Positions 28,370 through 36,393 of a DNA stretch of 64,000 nucleotides are shown here, in pieces. Below the pieces are notes generated by a model, which saw only the letters and a program-made list of their open reading frames with translations, was not told the origin of the DNA and did no database searches. The DNA is from Erysipelotrichaceae bacterium (GTDB lineage: Bacteria > Bacillota_I > Bacilli_A > Erysipelotrichales > Erysipelotrichaceae): NCBI GenBank assembly GCA_017405785.1, contig JAFQZR010000001.1:62001-126000 (forward strand), given 5' to 3'. Position 1 is the stretch's first letter; each line of letters starts with the position of its first letter. A program made the translations under genes and the position numbers.

Positions 28370-29165
28370 CATACAGATAAACGGCAGAATACAGCTGGCT
28401 GAGATCATCGATAATGAAGTGTTTGCACTGGATACCTCCCTGACTACAGAGGATATCATCAGACAAGGAAGTTTCCGGTCGCTGGAAGGTCTTAAAAAGG
28501 AAAAAGTTGATAATCCGGTATATGCCAATCTGGTCAGCAGTGAAAAGGTCATCTGCGTTGGCCTGAACTATCCTAAGCATACAGCCGGAATAAAGATGAA
28601 GGATCCCGACTATCCTGTTCTGTTTAATAAGTTCCGTGATTCATTGATTCCGCACAACGATCAGATAATCATCCACGAAGGTGAAGACACCTATGACTAT
28701 GAAGGCGAACTTGTCGTGGTTATGGGTAAAAGAGCCTTCCGCATCAGCAAGGAAGAAGCAGAAGACTATGTCTTCGGTTATTCCATCGGTAATGACGTTA
28801 CCTGCCGTGATGTCCAGATGCGTACAGGTCAGTGGCTGGCCGGTAAGGCCATGCCTACTTTTGCCCCGTTAGGCCCATGCATTGTCACAGCTGATGAATA
28901 CAACTGGAGAGACAAGGTGATAAAGTCATATGTAAACGGTGTGTTAAGACAGGAAGGCAACACCAATGAGATGATCTTCAGTGTCGCTGACATCATTGCC
29001 TATACCGCCAGATACATTCCGCTGGAACCGGGAGATCTTATTTACACCGGTACTCCTTCAGGAGTAGCCATGGAGCTTGGCGGATACCTCAAAGACGGGG
29101 ATGTCGTTGACATCGACATTGAAGGCATAGGACTTCTCAGAAACACCGTACGTAAAGATAAATAA
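28356..29165 (+). CDS. fumarylacetoacetate hydrolase family protein
   Basis: The 269-residue protein has the FAH fold signatures: ICVGLNYPKHTAG, the metal-binding acidic set in DYEGELVVVMGK, YSIGNDVTCRDVQ and the C-terminal LEPGDLIYTGTPSGV. Family members hydrolyse, decarboxylate or hydrate 2,4-diketo or oxo acids (for example 5-oxopent-3-ene-1,2,5-tricarboxylate, acylpyruvates, oxaloacetate). The start is the ATG at 28356 inside the end of the NagA-like gene, with a weak GGTGAAG before it, so translation is probably coupled. An in-frame GTG at 28344 is less likely. The pairing with a NagA-like enzyme suggests a shared pathway that I cannot name. Confidence 0.85.
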   Translation: MKLTNIQINGRIQLAEIIDNEVFALDTSLTTEDIIRQGSFRSLEGLKKEKVDNPVYANLVSSEKVICVGLNYPKHTAGIKMKDPDYPVLFNKFRDSLIPHNDQIIIHEGEDTYDYEGELVVVMGKRAFRISKEEAEDYVFGYSIGNDVTCRDVQMRTGQWLAGKAMPTFAPLGPCIVTADEYNWRDKVIKSYVNGVLRQEGNTNEMIFSVADIIAYTARYIPLEPGDLIYTGTPSGVAMELGGYLKDGDVVDIDIEGIGLLRNTVRKDK

Positions 29166-29174
29166 CAAAAAAAA

Positions 29175-29194
29175 GAAGGCTCGAGCCTTCTTTT
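29175..29194. terminator. bidirectional terminator, FAH / glycerate kinase
   Basis: GAAGGCTCGAGCCTTC is a perfect palindrome flanked by A8 upstream and T4 downstream, between convergent genes. It overlaps the stop of the glycerate kinase gene. Confidence 0.85.
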
Positions 29195-30269
29195 AAAATA
29201 TAATTTCTGAAGCAGCTGCCCTCAGGTTTTCAACAGCTTCTTCATGACTGTTCGGGAAATGTCTTCCGTTATCCAGAGTTGAATAGACCTCATAGTCTTT
29301 CCTTATCTCTTCATCCCGGCTGCCTACCACCATTATTACACGTTTGTCCGGTGATCTTTTCATTACTCCGTCGATGACCTTACCCTGAAAACTCTGCCAG
29401 TCCAGTCTGCCCTCTCCGGTAATTATCACGTCAGCATCCTTGATAATATCATCATACTGAACGATATCCAGTATTCTGTTAATGCCTCTGTCCAGTCTGG
29501 CATTGGTAAAGGCTATCATGCCATAACCAAGGCCCCCTGCAGCTCCGGCACCTGGTATTCTATCTGCATCAATATCAAGATCATTCCTGACAACCTGTGA
29601 CAGATGCCTGAGTCCTTCATCCAGGAACCTGATGTCTTCATCATTCCGCCCTTTCTGACGGGCAAAGACATAACTGGCTCCAAACGGTCCGTACAGAGGA
29701 TTGGTAACATCACACATGGCAGAGATATCTGCCTTTATTTCTGCCGGAACAATATGACATATGTTCTTCAGAGTCTCTCCGACCGGTACAAAGGAGTTAC
29801 CCTGGTCATCATAGAATCTGATACCCAAGGCTGACGCAAAACCGCAGCCGCCATCCGTCGTGCAGCTTCCTCCCAGACCAACACAGATTTTATCAATGCC
29901 TCTGTTAATGGCATCTCTTACCATCTCTCCGACACCATATGTTGTGGTCAGACGCGGATTCATTCTGTCCAATACTAACGGTAATCCGGCACAGCAGGCC
30001 ATTTCGACAACCGCTGAGTTATCATCAGGGAAATAGGCATATTCAGCCTTCATTCTTTCAAAATAAGGACCACTGACTTCGGTTACGATCTTTTCCCCTT
30101 TCCTGCCCTGCAGAACAGCTTCAACGGTTCCTTCACCGCCATCCGCTACAGGTATGACTAAAACATCATGCTCCGGATGATTCTGTTTTATGGTATTCAT
30201 GATGATCGTTCCCGCCTCCAGAGAACTCAGAGTTCCCTTGAAGGAATCAGTAATCACTATGATCTTCAT
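29193..30269 (-). CDS. glxK: glycerate 2-kinase
   Basis: The 358-residue protein matches the GlxK/GarK glycerate kinase family: DSFKGTLSSLEAG at the N-terminus, VADGGEGTVEAV, GLGGSCTTDGGCGFASALG and TGEGRLDWQSFQGK. It phosphorylates D-glycerate, normally to 2-phosphoglycerate in this family, feeding lower glycolysis. GGAGAGAG precedes the ATG. No tartronate-semialdehyde reductase or glucarate genes lie nearby, so the source of glycerate is not evident. Confidence 0.93.
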   Translation of the reverse strand: MKIIVITDSFKGTLSSLEAGTIIMNTIKQNHPEHDVLVIPVADGGEGTVEAVLQGRKGEKIVTEVSGPYFERMKAEYAYFPDDNSAVVEMACCAGLPLVLDRMNPRLTTTYGVGEMVRDAINRGIDKICVGLGGSCTTDGGCGFASALGIRFYDDQGNSFVPVGETLKNICHIVPAEIKADISAMCDVTNPLYGPFGASYVFARQKGRNDEDIRFLDEGLRHLSQVVRNDLDIDADRIPGAGAAGGLGYGMIAFTNARLDRGINRILDIVQYDDIIKDADVIITGEGRLDWQSFQGKVIDGVMKRSPDKRVIMVVGSRDEEIRKDYEVYSTLDNGRHFPNSHEEAVENLRAAASEIIF

Positions 30270-30284
30270 ACTCTCTCCAAAAAG

Positions 30285-30306
30285 AAAAGCGCATGACAGC
30301 GCTTTT
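30285..30306 (-). terminator. terminator after the 160-residue hypothetical gene
   Basis: AAAAGCGC and GCGCTTTT (30285-30292 and 30299-30306) enclose a six-base loop. On the minus strand further T follows, so it ends the gene at 30315 and separates it from glxK. Confidence 0.75.
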
Positions 30307-30314
30307 AAAAAGCC

Positions 30315-30797
30315 TTACAGTTCAGTTGGCACACTGACATTTCTGCCGGTGAACAGATCCCAGAAACGGAATGAAGTATAAGGTAATTCCGTATCATTGC
30401 TGGCAACCGTAATACCGTATTCCTTCAGAACATCGAAATAATCACGGTTTGGATATGCGTAATGCAGACATACATGTCCCTTTACGACGATCTCTGAGCA
30501 TTCCAGATCAGGTATATCACCCTGATTGATGTAAGCCTGTTTAACGATCAGGGAAGCTGTAGTGCCTGAAGGTCTCTGTTCTCTGGTAATGTTACCTTCT
30601 TTTGACACATAGAACCAGTCATTCCATTCACCGTCAATAAAAGTAGCAACATAGTACTCATCGTAAACACCCTTATCCATGAAATACCAGCACTTGTTAC
30701 CGACACCGCCTAAATAAACAGTCTGATCATTGAAAGCTATGGCATATTCAAAACCATTAAGTTCTTCTATGAGCCTAAAAAAAGATTTTCTTTCCAT
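30315..30797 (-). CDS. hypothetical protein, 160 residues
   Basis: A soluble protein without signal peptide or membrane helix. It is rich in aromatic residues (NKCWYFMDKGVYDEYYV, GEWNDWFYVSKEG) and opens with an N-terminal helix, MERKSFFRLIEELNGFEY. I do not recognise the family. A clear AAGGAGG site places the ATG at 30797. It is a single gene between glxK and the PTS operon, with its own terminator. Confidence 0.7.
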   Translation of the reverse strand: MERKSFFRLIEELNGFEYAIAFNDQTVYLGGVGNKCWYFMDKGVYDEYYVATFIDGEWNDWFYVSKEGNITREQRPSGTTASLIVKQAYINQGDIPDLECSEIVVKGHVCLHYAYPNRDYFDVLKEYGITVASNDTELPYTSFRFWDLFTGRNVSVPTEL

Positions 30798-30878
30798 CAG
30801 AATACCTCCTTAAAAACACTAACTGTATTCCTGTATCTATTGTAACATTTATTGTCTTTTTGGCAAAGTAACGAAAAT

Positions 30879-30907
30879 AAAAAGGACATGGACCATGGTC
30901 CATGCCC
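30879..30907 (-). terminator. terminator of the PTS operon
   Basis: On the minus strand GGCATGGACCATGGTCCATGTCC folds into a long hairpin (a perfect GGACCATGGTCC centre) followed by TTTTTATTTT, just after the EIIB gene. Confidence 0.88.
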
Positions 30908-30926
30908 TTATTGTTCGTAATTTCAA

Positions 30927-31235
30927 CTACCGAGCAATGTGGATTTCGTCGCCTTCAATAGCAAATGCCTGTTCAAGTTTTTCCGTGAGTTCTTTCATTG
31001 ACATGATCTTGTTTAAAACAACTACACGTGGATAATCTTTAATCCGAGGAGCAATGTCCTTTCCGACGACGAATAAGTCTGCTGATCTGACGTTGATCTC
31101 TGAGAGAGAAGTGTGATCAGCTTCCACGCCTTCGATTCCAAGGTTCTTTAAAGCCTTCTCGATGTTCATCTGAACCATCAGAGAGCTTCCTAAACCAGAA
31201 CCGCAGCAGCACATGATTTTACGAATTTTTGCCAT
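30927..31235 (-). CDS. PTS EIIB, ascorbate/galactitol-type
   Basis: The 102-residue phosphocarrier opens with KIMCCCGSGLGSSLMVQMNIE. The cysteine directly before GSGLGSS (Cys11) is the phosphorylated residue, as in UlaB (CGNGQGSS). It passes phosphate from EIIA to the incoming sugar at EIIC. It is the last gene of the EIIA-EIIC-EIIB operon. The family is called ascorbate-type, but its members also handle other pentitols or ketoses. Confidence 0.9.
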   Translation of the reverse strand: MAKIRKIMCCCGSGLGSSLMVQMNIEKALKNLGIEGVEADHTSLSEINVRSADLFVVGKDIAPRIKDYPRVVVLNKIMSMKELTEKLEQAFAIEGDEIHIAR

Positions 31236-31273
31236 AACAAATGCACCTCCTTGTAAAGCAAATTCTTTTTAAA

Positions 31274-32674
31274 TTACTTTTCTTCCTGTCCGTTCTTGAA
31301 GCCGCTTAATACCATAGGTAATACGAAGACGACAACACAGATGCACAGTAATGGGATACCCTTAACTACCTTAGCCAGGTTACCGAATAATAATGCCATC
31401 CATGAGAAGTCAGCATCTGAGAATGTCGAACCCTTGTCTAATGCATCGAATACTGGCATACATAATGCTGGTAAGAATGTGATGATTAAGCCGTGTACGA
31501 ATGAACCTAAGACACAACCCTTAATGCCACCTTCAGCATTGCCGAATACGCCTGCTGAAGCGCCGCAGAAGAAGTGAGGAACAACACCTGGCAGAATCAG
31601 AGCCAGACCTAAACCTGCATTGTTTAACATGATCAGGACGATCAGACCAACAACGCCGCCTAAGAATGATACTAAGAATCCAATCAGAACTGCGTTTGGA
31701 GCATATGGGAATACAACTGGGCAGTCGATAGCAGGTACAGCACCTGGAACGAGCTTTTCAGCAATACCCTTGAATGCAGGAACGAGTTCGCCAACGATCA
31801 GACGTACACCTGACAGAATGATGTATACAGCACCAGCGAAGTTTAAGCCACGCTTGATTGCCCATACTGCCCAGTGAGTCTTAGTGTCACCAGCACCCAT
31901 CAGTTCTGCTAAGTTAGAGAACTGACCTGGATCCTGCTGGAGGATTCCCTTAGCAACAGCAACTGCTGTGACTACGAGGAAGAATACTACCATTGTGATA
32001 CCGATTGAAACAGTGGTGTCACGTAAGAATGTTAAACGCTGAGGGAAATCGAGGTCTTCTGTAGACTTGCCGCCCTTGAATAACTTACCGCACTGAGCTG
32101 CTACCCAATAGCCGAAGCCACCGAAGTGACCGAAACCTAATTCATCAGTTTCAACAATCTTTTCCATGGATGAATGCAGGAACCAAGGTGAGAATGCAGA
32201 GATGAATGCTAATAAGCAACCACCAGCAAGCCACAGAGTGAATCCGCTTAAGCCGCCTAAAGGACCTAATAAGACTGCCAGCATGCATGCCATGTATAAG
32301 CTGTGGTGACCTGTTAAGAAGATGAAATGCATCTTTGAGAAACGAGCAAGAACGATGTTCAGGATCAAACCGATAACCATGATATATGAAGTGTCCAGAC
32401 CGAACTTAGTTAAAGCCATAGCAACGATAGCTTCGTTGTTCGGAACAGTACCAGTCATATTGAATGTCCAGTTAAACAGTTCGCCGAATGCGTTTAATGA
32501 TTCTGTCTGAATGACGCCAGCGCCAGCGCTTAATACTAAGAAACCAACGATTGTCTTAATAGTGCCCTTGATGACATCTTCAACAGGCTTCTTCTGGAGG
32601 ATTAAACCTACCATAGCCAGCAAACCTACTAACATAGCAGGTGTTGCTAAAATGTTAAGAATAAAATCTAGCAT
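31274..32674 (-). CDS. PTS EIIC, ascorbate-type (UlaA/SgaT-like)
   Basis: A 466-residue integral membrane permease with around ten hydrophobic segments, starting MLDFILNILATPAMLVGLLA and containing FIFLTGHHSLYMACML-type and LILPGVVPHFFCGASAGVFGNAEGG stretches typical of the SgaT/UlaA family. It imports and phosphorylates its sugar together with EIIB. AAAGGAG eight bases before the ATG at 32674 decides the start against 32689. No UlaD, UlaG or UlaE is beside it, so ascorbate as the real substrate is doubtful. The divergent aldolase, epimerase and transketolase genes suggest a ketose or pentose derivative, which is inference. Confidence 0.9.
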   Translation of the reverse strand: MLDFILNILATPAMLVGLLAMVGLILQKKPVEDVIKGTIKTIVGFLVLSAGAGVIQTESLNAFGELFNWTFNMTGTVPNNEAIVAMALTKFGLDTSYIMVIGLILNIVLARFSKMHFIFLTGHHSLYMACMLAVLLGPLGGLSGFTLWLAGGCLLAFISAFSPWFLHSSMEKIVETDELGFGHFGGFGYWVAAQCGKLFKGGKSTEDLDFPQRLTFLRDTTVSIGITMVVFFLVVTAVAVAKGILQQDPGQFSNLAELMGAGDTKTHWAVWAIKRGLNFAGAVYIILSGVRLIVGELVPAFKGIAEKLVPGAVPAIDCPVVFPYAPNAVLIGFLVSFLGGVVGLIVLIMLNNAGLGLALILPGVVPHFFCGASAGVFGNAEGGIKGCVLGSFVHGLIITFLPALCMPVFDALDKGSTFSDADFSWMALLFGNLAKVVKGIPLLCICVVVFVLPMVLSGFKNGQEEK

Positions 32675-32720
32675 ATAATCTCCTTTCAATTTTCATATTT
32701 GCTATTTTTTATGTGTGATA

Positions 32721-33170
32721 CTACATCTCCGCATTTTCGATAAACAGGTCATATATCTCCTGCGGTGATGTTGAACCCAAGATCTTCTGCTCTTTCTCTT
32801 CATCTCCGAAGATACTTGAAACAGCTACAATACCATCCATGTGTGAAGAATGGTCAACTGCACATAAGGCAACCAGGCATAATACCTTATCCTTCTCTTC
32901 CGTGAACCGGACAGGGTTTCTCAGAATTGTGCAGGCCATCTGTGTCTTGGAGACACCGGCTTCACTGGATGCATGGATCAGAGCCATGTGGTCGGTCAGA
33001 ACATAGTACGGACCGTAGTCTTCAGTCATCTTAAGAACAGCCTGTTCATATTCATCAGTGCAGCATCCGTCCTTAACAAGTGGTTCGAGTGCGAGGTGAA
33101 TAGCCTGTTTCCAGTCTTCAACACCGTCGACGATAACGCAGTTTTCAACCTTAATTAAATCCTGTATCAT
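32721..33170 (-). CDS. PTS EIIA, mannitol/fructose-fold (UlaC/SgaA-like)
   Basis: The 149-residue phosphocarrier has the active-site segment LTDHMALIHASSEAGV; His66 (in LIHA) matches the phosphorylated histidine of UlaC. It receives phosphate from HPr. First gene of the operon, behind a well-formed promoter at 33212-33240. AAGGAGG places the start at 33170. The order EIIA-EIIC-EIIB differs from the E. coli ulaABC order but is seen in Firmicutes. Confidence 0.9.
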   Translation of the reverse strand: MIQDLIKVENCVIVDGVEDWKQAIHLALEPLVKDGCCTDEYEQAVLKMTEDYGPYYVLTDHMALIHASSEAGVSKTQMACTILRNPVRFTEEKDKVLCLVALCAVDHSSHMDGIVAVSSIFGDEEKEQKILGSTSPQEIYDLFIENAEM

Positions 33171-33211
33171 GTTTACCTCCTTCATTATGCTTTTTCCTTT
33201 TGTAAAAAATA

Positions 33212-33240
33212 ATTATATCAGCGATATTAATCTAAATCAA
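33212..33240 (-). promoter_or_regulatory. promoter of the PTS operon
   Basis: On the minus strand TTGATT (33240-33235) and TATAAT (33217-33212) are exactly 17 bases apart, about 40 bases before the EIIA start. Confidence 0.85.
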
Positions 33241-33327
33241 CAGGCGAAAAAGCATAGTACTCATATCATAAGATAATTATATTACGCTTTTTGGGAAATA
33301 ACATACATAATTGTGAAAAATTCACCA

Positions 33328-33350
33328 CTTTTCGTTCGTTCGTGCGTTTT
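33328..33350. promoter_or_regulatory. possible DeoR-family operator (TTCG repeats)
   Basis: The divergent spacer holds CTTTTCGTTCGTTCGTGCG (33328 onward), with TTCG-type units at four-base spacing. Operators of DeoR-family sugar-phosphate repressors are often built from repeated TTTCGTT-like units. It lies between the PTS promoter and the plus-strand promoter. No DeoR gene is in the window. Confidence 0.4.
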
Positions 33351-33388
33351 TATGACATATTTTGTCAAAAAATAGCTTGTATCACATA

Positions 33389-33416
33389 TTCAACAGTGCT
33401 TTAAAAGGATTATAAT
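33389..33416 (+). promoter_or_regulatory. promoter of the TPR-like / aldolase genes
   Basis: TTCAAC at 33389-33394 and TATAAT at 33411-33416 are 16 bases apart. The ribosome site GGAGG begins eight bases after the -10. Confidence 0.65.
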
Positions 33417-33436
33417 ATATGATGGAGGTATATGAA

Positions 33437-34090
33437 ATGACCAAACAGATGATAGGAGCGATCCTTCTGATGATAGTTCTGGCAATATCAGTTCCAATGT
33501 TTGTCAGAACGTTTATCTGGAAGAGATTTCTGAAACACATGAATGCCAACGAGGATGAAAAAGCACTCGGAATCCTTGAAAGCTGGTATTACCGAATCTG
33601 TTTCGGCGGCTACAATCAGAAATGGAATCTTCTGCGTTTCTACATCTCCCGCAACAATACTGAAAAAGCCAAGGAATGTGTTTACGGTCTGTTAAGAGAT
33701 AAACTCAGCAAGGAACAGAGCTATCAGGTCTTCACCAATGCCTTCTTCTACTTCACCACGATCCATGATCAGGAAATGTCAGCCAAACTGTTAAGCCGTC
33801 TGGATGACATCACTGAAGATGACAACCGAGAGTATTTCCACATGTTCTATCGCATCATGATTGAGAACAAGAGTGAAGACATCAAAACCGTCAAAAAGAT
33901 GATTGAAGACAAGGAAAAGGAGAAGGACTCCCCTTCCAGGGAGAAACAGCTTGGCATGCTGCAGTATCTGCTTGGTATTCAGTACTATAACGCAAAAGAC
34001 GAAAAAGAAGCTGAAAAGTGGTTAAGAAAAGCGCTGAATCATGTTAAGGATTCACCTTTGGAAAAAGAAATAAAGAAAATAATTCATTAA
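33437..34090 (+). CDS. membrane-anchored TPR-like protein
   Basis: The 217-residue protein has one N-terminal membrane helix (IGAILLMIVLAISVPMFV) and a helical cytoplasmic or surface domain with repeat-like pairs such as EKALGILESWYYRI and EKEAEKWLRKALNHVKD, the last resembling a TPR helix pair. It resembles the partial protein at 1-478, so the genome has at least two copies of this family. The start is the ATG at 33437, eight bases after GGAGG; the ATGs at 33419 and 33422 overlap that site. It lies 17 bases before the transaldolase gene and may share its transcript. The function is unknown. Confidence 0.75.
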   Translation: MTKQMIGAILLMIVLAISVPMFVRTFIWKRFLKHMNANEDEKALGILESWYYRICFGGYNQKWNLLRFYISRNNTEKAKECVYGLLRDKLSKEQSYQVFTNAFFYFTTIHDQEMSAKLLSRLDDITEDDNREYFHMFYRIMIENKSEDIKTVKKMIEDKEKEKDSPSREKQLGMLQYLLGIQYYNAKDEKEAEKWLRKALNHVKDSPLEKEIKKIIH

Positions 34091-34107
34091 TTAACAGGAG
34101 GGATATT

Positions 34108-34797
34108 ATGGAATTATTAGTCGATACTGCAAAACTTGAAGACATCGCTACCGCGTGTGAGTATTTCCCCATTTCAGGTGTAACCTGCAATCCTTCTATC
34201 GTAAAGAAGAGTGCCAATCCGGATGATTTCTTTGATCACGTCAGAAAGATCAGAGCCATCATCGGCAAGGAACGTACTCTGCATGTTCAGGTAGTAGGTA
34301 CTGACAGTGATACCATGATGGCCGAAGCCAAAGCCCTGGTAGAAAACATTGATGAAGATGTTTACATCAAGGTCCCGGTCACCAAAGAAGGACTGAAGAC
34401 CATTATCAGACTGAAAAAAGAAGGCTACAATGTAACCGCAACAGGCGTCTATGATACCATGCAGGCCTATTATGCACTGGCTGCCGGCGCTGACTACATC
34501 GCCATCTATGCCAACCGCATGACTACTTACGGTGTTGATCCTAACCTGTTATATCAGGAAGTTCAGAACAAGATCGAACGTGAAGGACTGCCTACCAAGC
34601 TTGTTGCCGCCAGCTTCCACACTGCCGGCCAGTTAAGAGAGGCTTACACTTACGGCTGTGAAGCCATCACTGCTCCGCTTGACCTGATGATGATCACTTT
34701 CAGCAATGAGAACGTCAACAAGGCCATCGCCAACTTCACCAAGGACTGGGAGTCAATGTACGGTGAAGGCTCTACTCTTTTAAACGCCAAGAGATAA
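34108..34797 (+). CDS. transaldolase / fructose-6-phosphate aldolase-like
   Basis: The 229-residue protein belongs to the small transaldolase family (FsaA, TalC). The Schiff-base lysine is Lys88 in VYIKVPVT. Other signatures are SGVTCNPSIVKKS and GADYIAIYANRMT. Such enzymes either transfer dihydroxyacetone units (transaldolase) or reversibly cleave fructose 6-phosphate to dihydroxyacetone and glyceraldehyde 3-phosphate. The neighbouring epimerase, deoC and transketolase support a role in pentose/hexulose phosphate interconversion. A terminator follows at 34811-34839. Confidence 0.88.
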   Translation: MELLVDTAKLEDIATACEYFPISGVTCNPSIVKKSANPDDFFDHVRKIRAIIGKERTLHVQVVGTDSDTMMAEAKALVENIDEDVYIKVPVTKEGLKTIIRLKKEGYNVTATGVYDTMQAYYALAAGADYIAIYANRMTTYGVDPNLLYQEVQNKIEREGLPTKLVAASFHTAGQLREAYTYGCEAITAPLDLMMITFSNENVNKAIANFTKDWESMYGEGSTLLNAKR

Positions 34798-34810
34798 GAA
34801 ACAGTAAGAA

Positions 34811-34839
34811 AGTTGTCATTTCATCATGGCAGCTTTTTT
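34811..34839 (+). terminator. intrinsic terminator after the transaldolase-like gene
   Basis: AGTTGTCA pairs with TGGCAGCT (with G-U pairs) around an eight-base loop, followed by six T. Confidence 0.75.
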
Positions 34840-34860
34840 AGTTAAGTAAGGAGAATAAAC

Positions 34861-35535
34861 ATGCCAATTCAGATCTCACCATCCATCATGTGCGCTAAGG
34901 TTGAGGAATTCTATGATTACTGCAAGCTGGCTGAAAAGGTCGGCTGCCCTTTCATCCACTTTGACATCATGGACGGACATTACGTACCTAACAGTGCCCT
35001 GGGCACTCAGCAGTACAGTGATATCAAGCGAATAACAAACCTGCCAATTGACATTCACCTGATGGTAACCAACCCGGAGGAATATGTCGACATGTTCAAT
35101 GTTCAGGCTGGTGACCGAGTTGCTTTCCATCCGGAAACCTCAAAACATCCGTTCAAGCTGTTGCAGACTCTTCACAAAAGAGGAATAACAGCCGGTCTGG
35201 CTGTAAACCCTGGTACATCACTGCCGTACATTGAAGAACTGCTGGTAGAAACCGATTATATTCTGGACATGACTATCAATCCGGGATTTGGAGGTCAGAA
35301 GATCGTACCGGGCGGAATGGAAAAGATCAAAAGAATCAGACAATTCCTGGATGAACACGGAAAACAGGATGCTCAGATCCTGATTGACGGTAATACGGTT
35401 ATTGAGAATGCCAAGCAGATGTATCTGAACGGAGCAGATGTCCTGATCGTCGGACCATCTACCCTGATGAAAGGACCTGACAGATTCGAAGAACTGTATC
35501 ATGCATATAAGAGCACAATAGACGCAGTCAAGTAA
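34861..35535 (+). CDS. ketose-phosphate 3-epimerase (Rpe/AlsE family)
   Basis: The 224-residue TIM-barrel protein has the Rpe-family signatures ISPSIMCA, HFDIMDGHYVPN, HLMVTNPEEYV, and INPGFGGQKI. Several positions read more like AlsE (D-allulose-6-phosphate 3-epimerase) than ribulose-5-phosphate 3-epimerase: FHPETSK instead of the usual HxE form, and LIDGNT where Rpe has VDGG. Substrate choice between ribulose-5-P, allulose-6-P or a similar ketose phosphate cannot be fixed. It has its own AAGGAG site and lies between two terminator/promoter signals. Confidence 0.85.
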   Translation: MPIQISPSIMCAKVEEFYDYCKLAEKVGCPFIHFDIMDGHYVPNSALGTQQYSDIKRITNLPIDIHLMVTNPEEYVDMFNVQAGDRVAFHPETSKHPFKLLQTLHKRGITAGLAVNPGTSLPYIEELLVETDYILDMTINPGFGGQKIVPGGMEKIKRIRQFLDEHGKQDAQILIDGNTVIENAKQMYLNGADVLIVGPSTLMKGPDRFEELYHAYKSTIDAVK

Positions 35536-35545
35536 AGCAACGCAA

Positions 35546-35574
35546 TTGACTTTAATACCCCCTGGGGGTATACT
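35546..35574 (+). promoter_or_regulatory. deoC promoter with C5/G5 palindromic operator in the spacer
   Basis: TTGACT (35546-35551) and TATACT (35569-35574) are 17 bases apart. The spacer and -10 contain ATACCCCCTGGGGGTAT (35555-35571), a perfect inverted repeat around one T. Operators of the CsoR/RcnR/FrmR repressor family are C/G-tract inverted repeats of this kind, so metal- or aldehyde-responsive repression of deoC is a reasonable hypothesis. Confidence 0.75.
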
Positions 35575-35601
35575 GATAAATGAGATAAGGGAGGAACATT
35601 T

Positions 35602-36261
35602 ATGAAGTTAAATAAGTATATTGACCACACATTACTGAAAGCCAATGCTACCAAGGAACAGATCGTAAAGCTGTGCCGGGAAGCCAGAGAATATGATTTT
35701 GCCAGCGTATGCGTCAACAGCTGCTGGGTTGCAACCTGTAAGAAGGAACTGGAAGGAACAGACGTTAAGGTCTGCACCGTTATCGGCTTCCCTCTTGGTG
35801 CCATGAACTCAGTTGCCAAGGCTTATGAAACCAAAGAGGCTCTGGCTGACGGCGCTGATGAATTCGATACAGTCATCAATGTCGGCCAGTTAAAAGCCGG
35901 TAATCTGGACTACGTAACTGATGACATTGCCGCAGTTGTCAAGGCTGCCAATGGTAAAACCGTTAAGGTCATCATTGAAACATGCCTGTTAACTGATGAA
36001 GAAAAAGTCGAAGCCTGCAGATGTTCAATTCAAGCTGGTGCAACATTCGTCAAGACCTCAACCGGTTTCTCAACAGGCGGTGCTACACCTGAAGATGTCA
36101 AGCTGATGTACGATACCGTTCATGAAGCAGGACTCAAGGTTAAAGCTGCCGGCGGCATCAGAAGCCTGAAGGATGCCGAAAAGATGATCGCAGCAGGTGC
36201 TGACAGATTAGGCTGCAGTGCCGGAATGCAGATCATGAAGGATTACGAAGAAAGCAAGTAG
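35602..36261 (+). CDS. deoC: deoxyribose-phosphate aldolase
   Basis: The 219-residue class I aldolase reversibly cleaves 2-deoxyribose 5-phosphate into acetaldehyde and glyceraldehyde 3-phosphate. The Schiff-base lysine is Lys151 in [14 protein letters not shown], the second catalytic lysine lies in KVKAAGGIR, and the start [12 protein letters not shown] is typical. It is transcribed alone, under the palindrome-bearing promoter at 35546-35574, and ends at a terminator. No deoB, nucleoside phosphorylase or deoR is adjacent, unlike typical deo operons. Confidence 0.96.
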   Translation: MKLNKYIDHTLLKANATKEQIVKLCREAREYDFASVCVNSCWVATCKKELEGTDVKVCTVIGFPLGAMNSVAKAYETKEALADGADEFDTVINVGQLKAGNLDYVTDDIAAVVKAANGKTVKVIIETCLLTDEEKVEACRCSIQAGATFVKTSTGFSTGGATPEDVKLMYDTVHEAGLKVKAAGGIRSLKDAEKMIAAGADRLGCSAGMQIMKDYEESK

Positions 36262-36284
36262 AATCCCGAAATCTAAAACAAAAA

Positions 36285-36313
36285 AACCATCTGTATTGAA
36301 CAGATGGTTTTTT
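36285..36313 (+). terminator. intrinsic terminator of deoC
   Basis: AACCATCTGT and ACAGATGGTT enclose a five-base loop and are followed by a T run. Confidence 0.9.
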
Positions 36314-36393
36314 GCCCTTTTTCATCAGTAATTGTATACAAGGAAAAATCATTTTATAATAATATTAACAATTACATAAGGAGGTATAACAAT

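Noticed and set aside
33241-33320. Second PTS promoter around the TATAAT-like sequence near 33285
   Set aside because: No -35 element at suitable distance; the region is simply AT-rich.
36304-36393. 30-residue N-terminal extension of the DUF4428 protein
   Set aside because: It begins inside the deoC terminator and the ATG at 36394 has a perfect AAGGAGG site.
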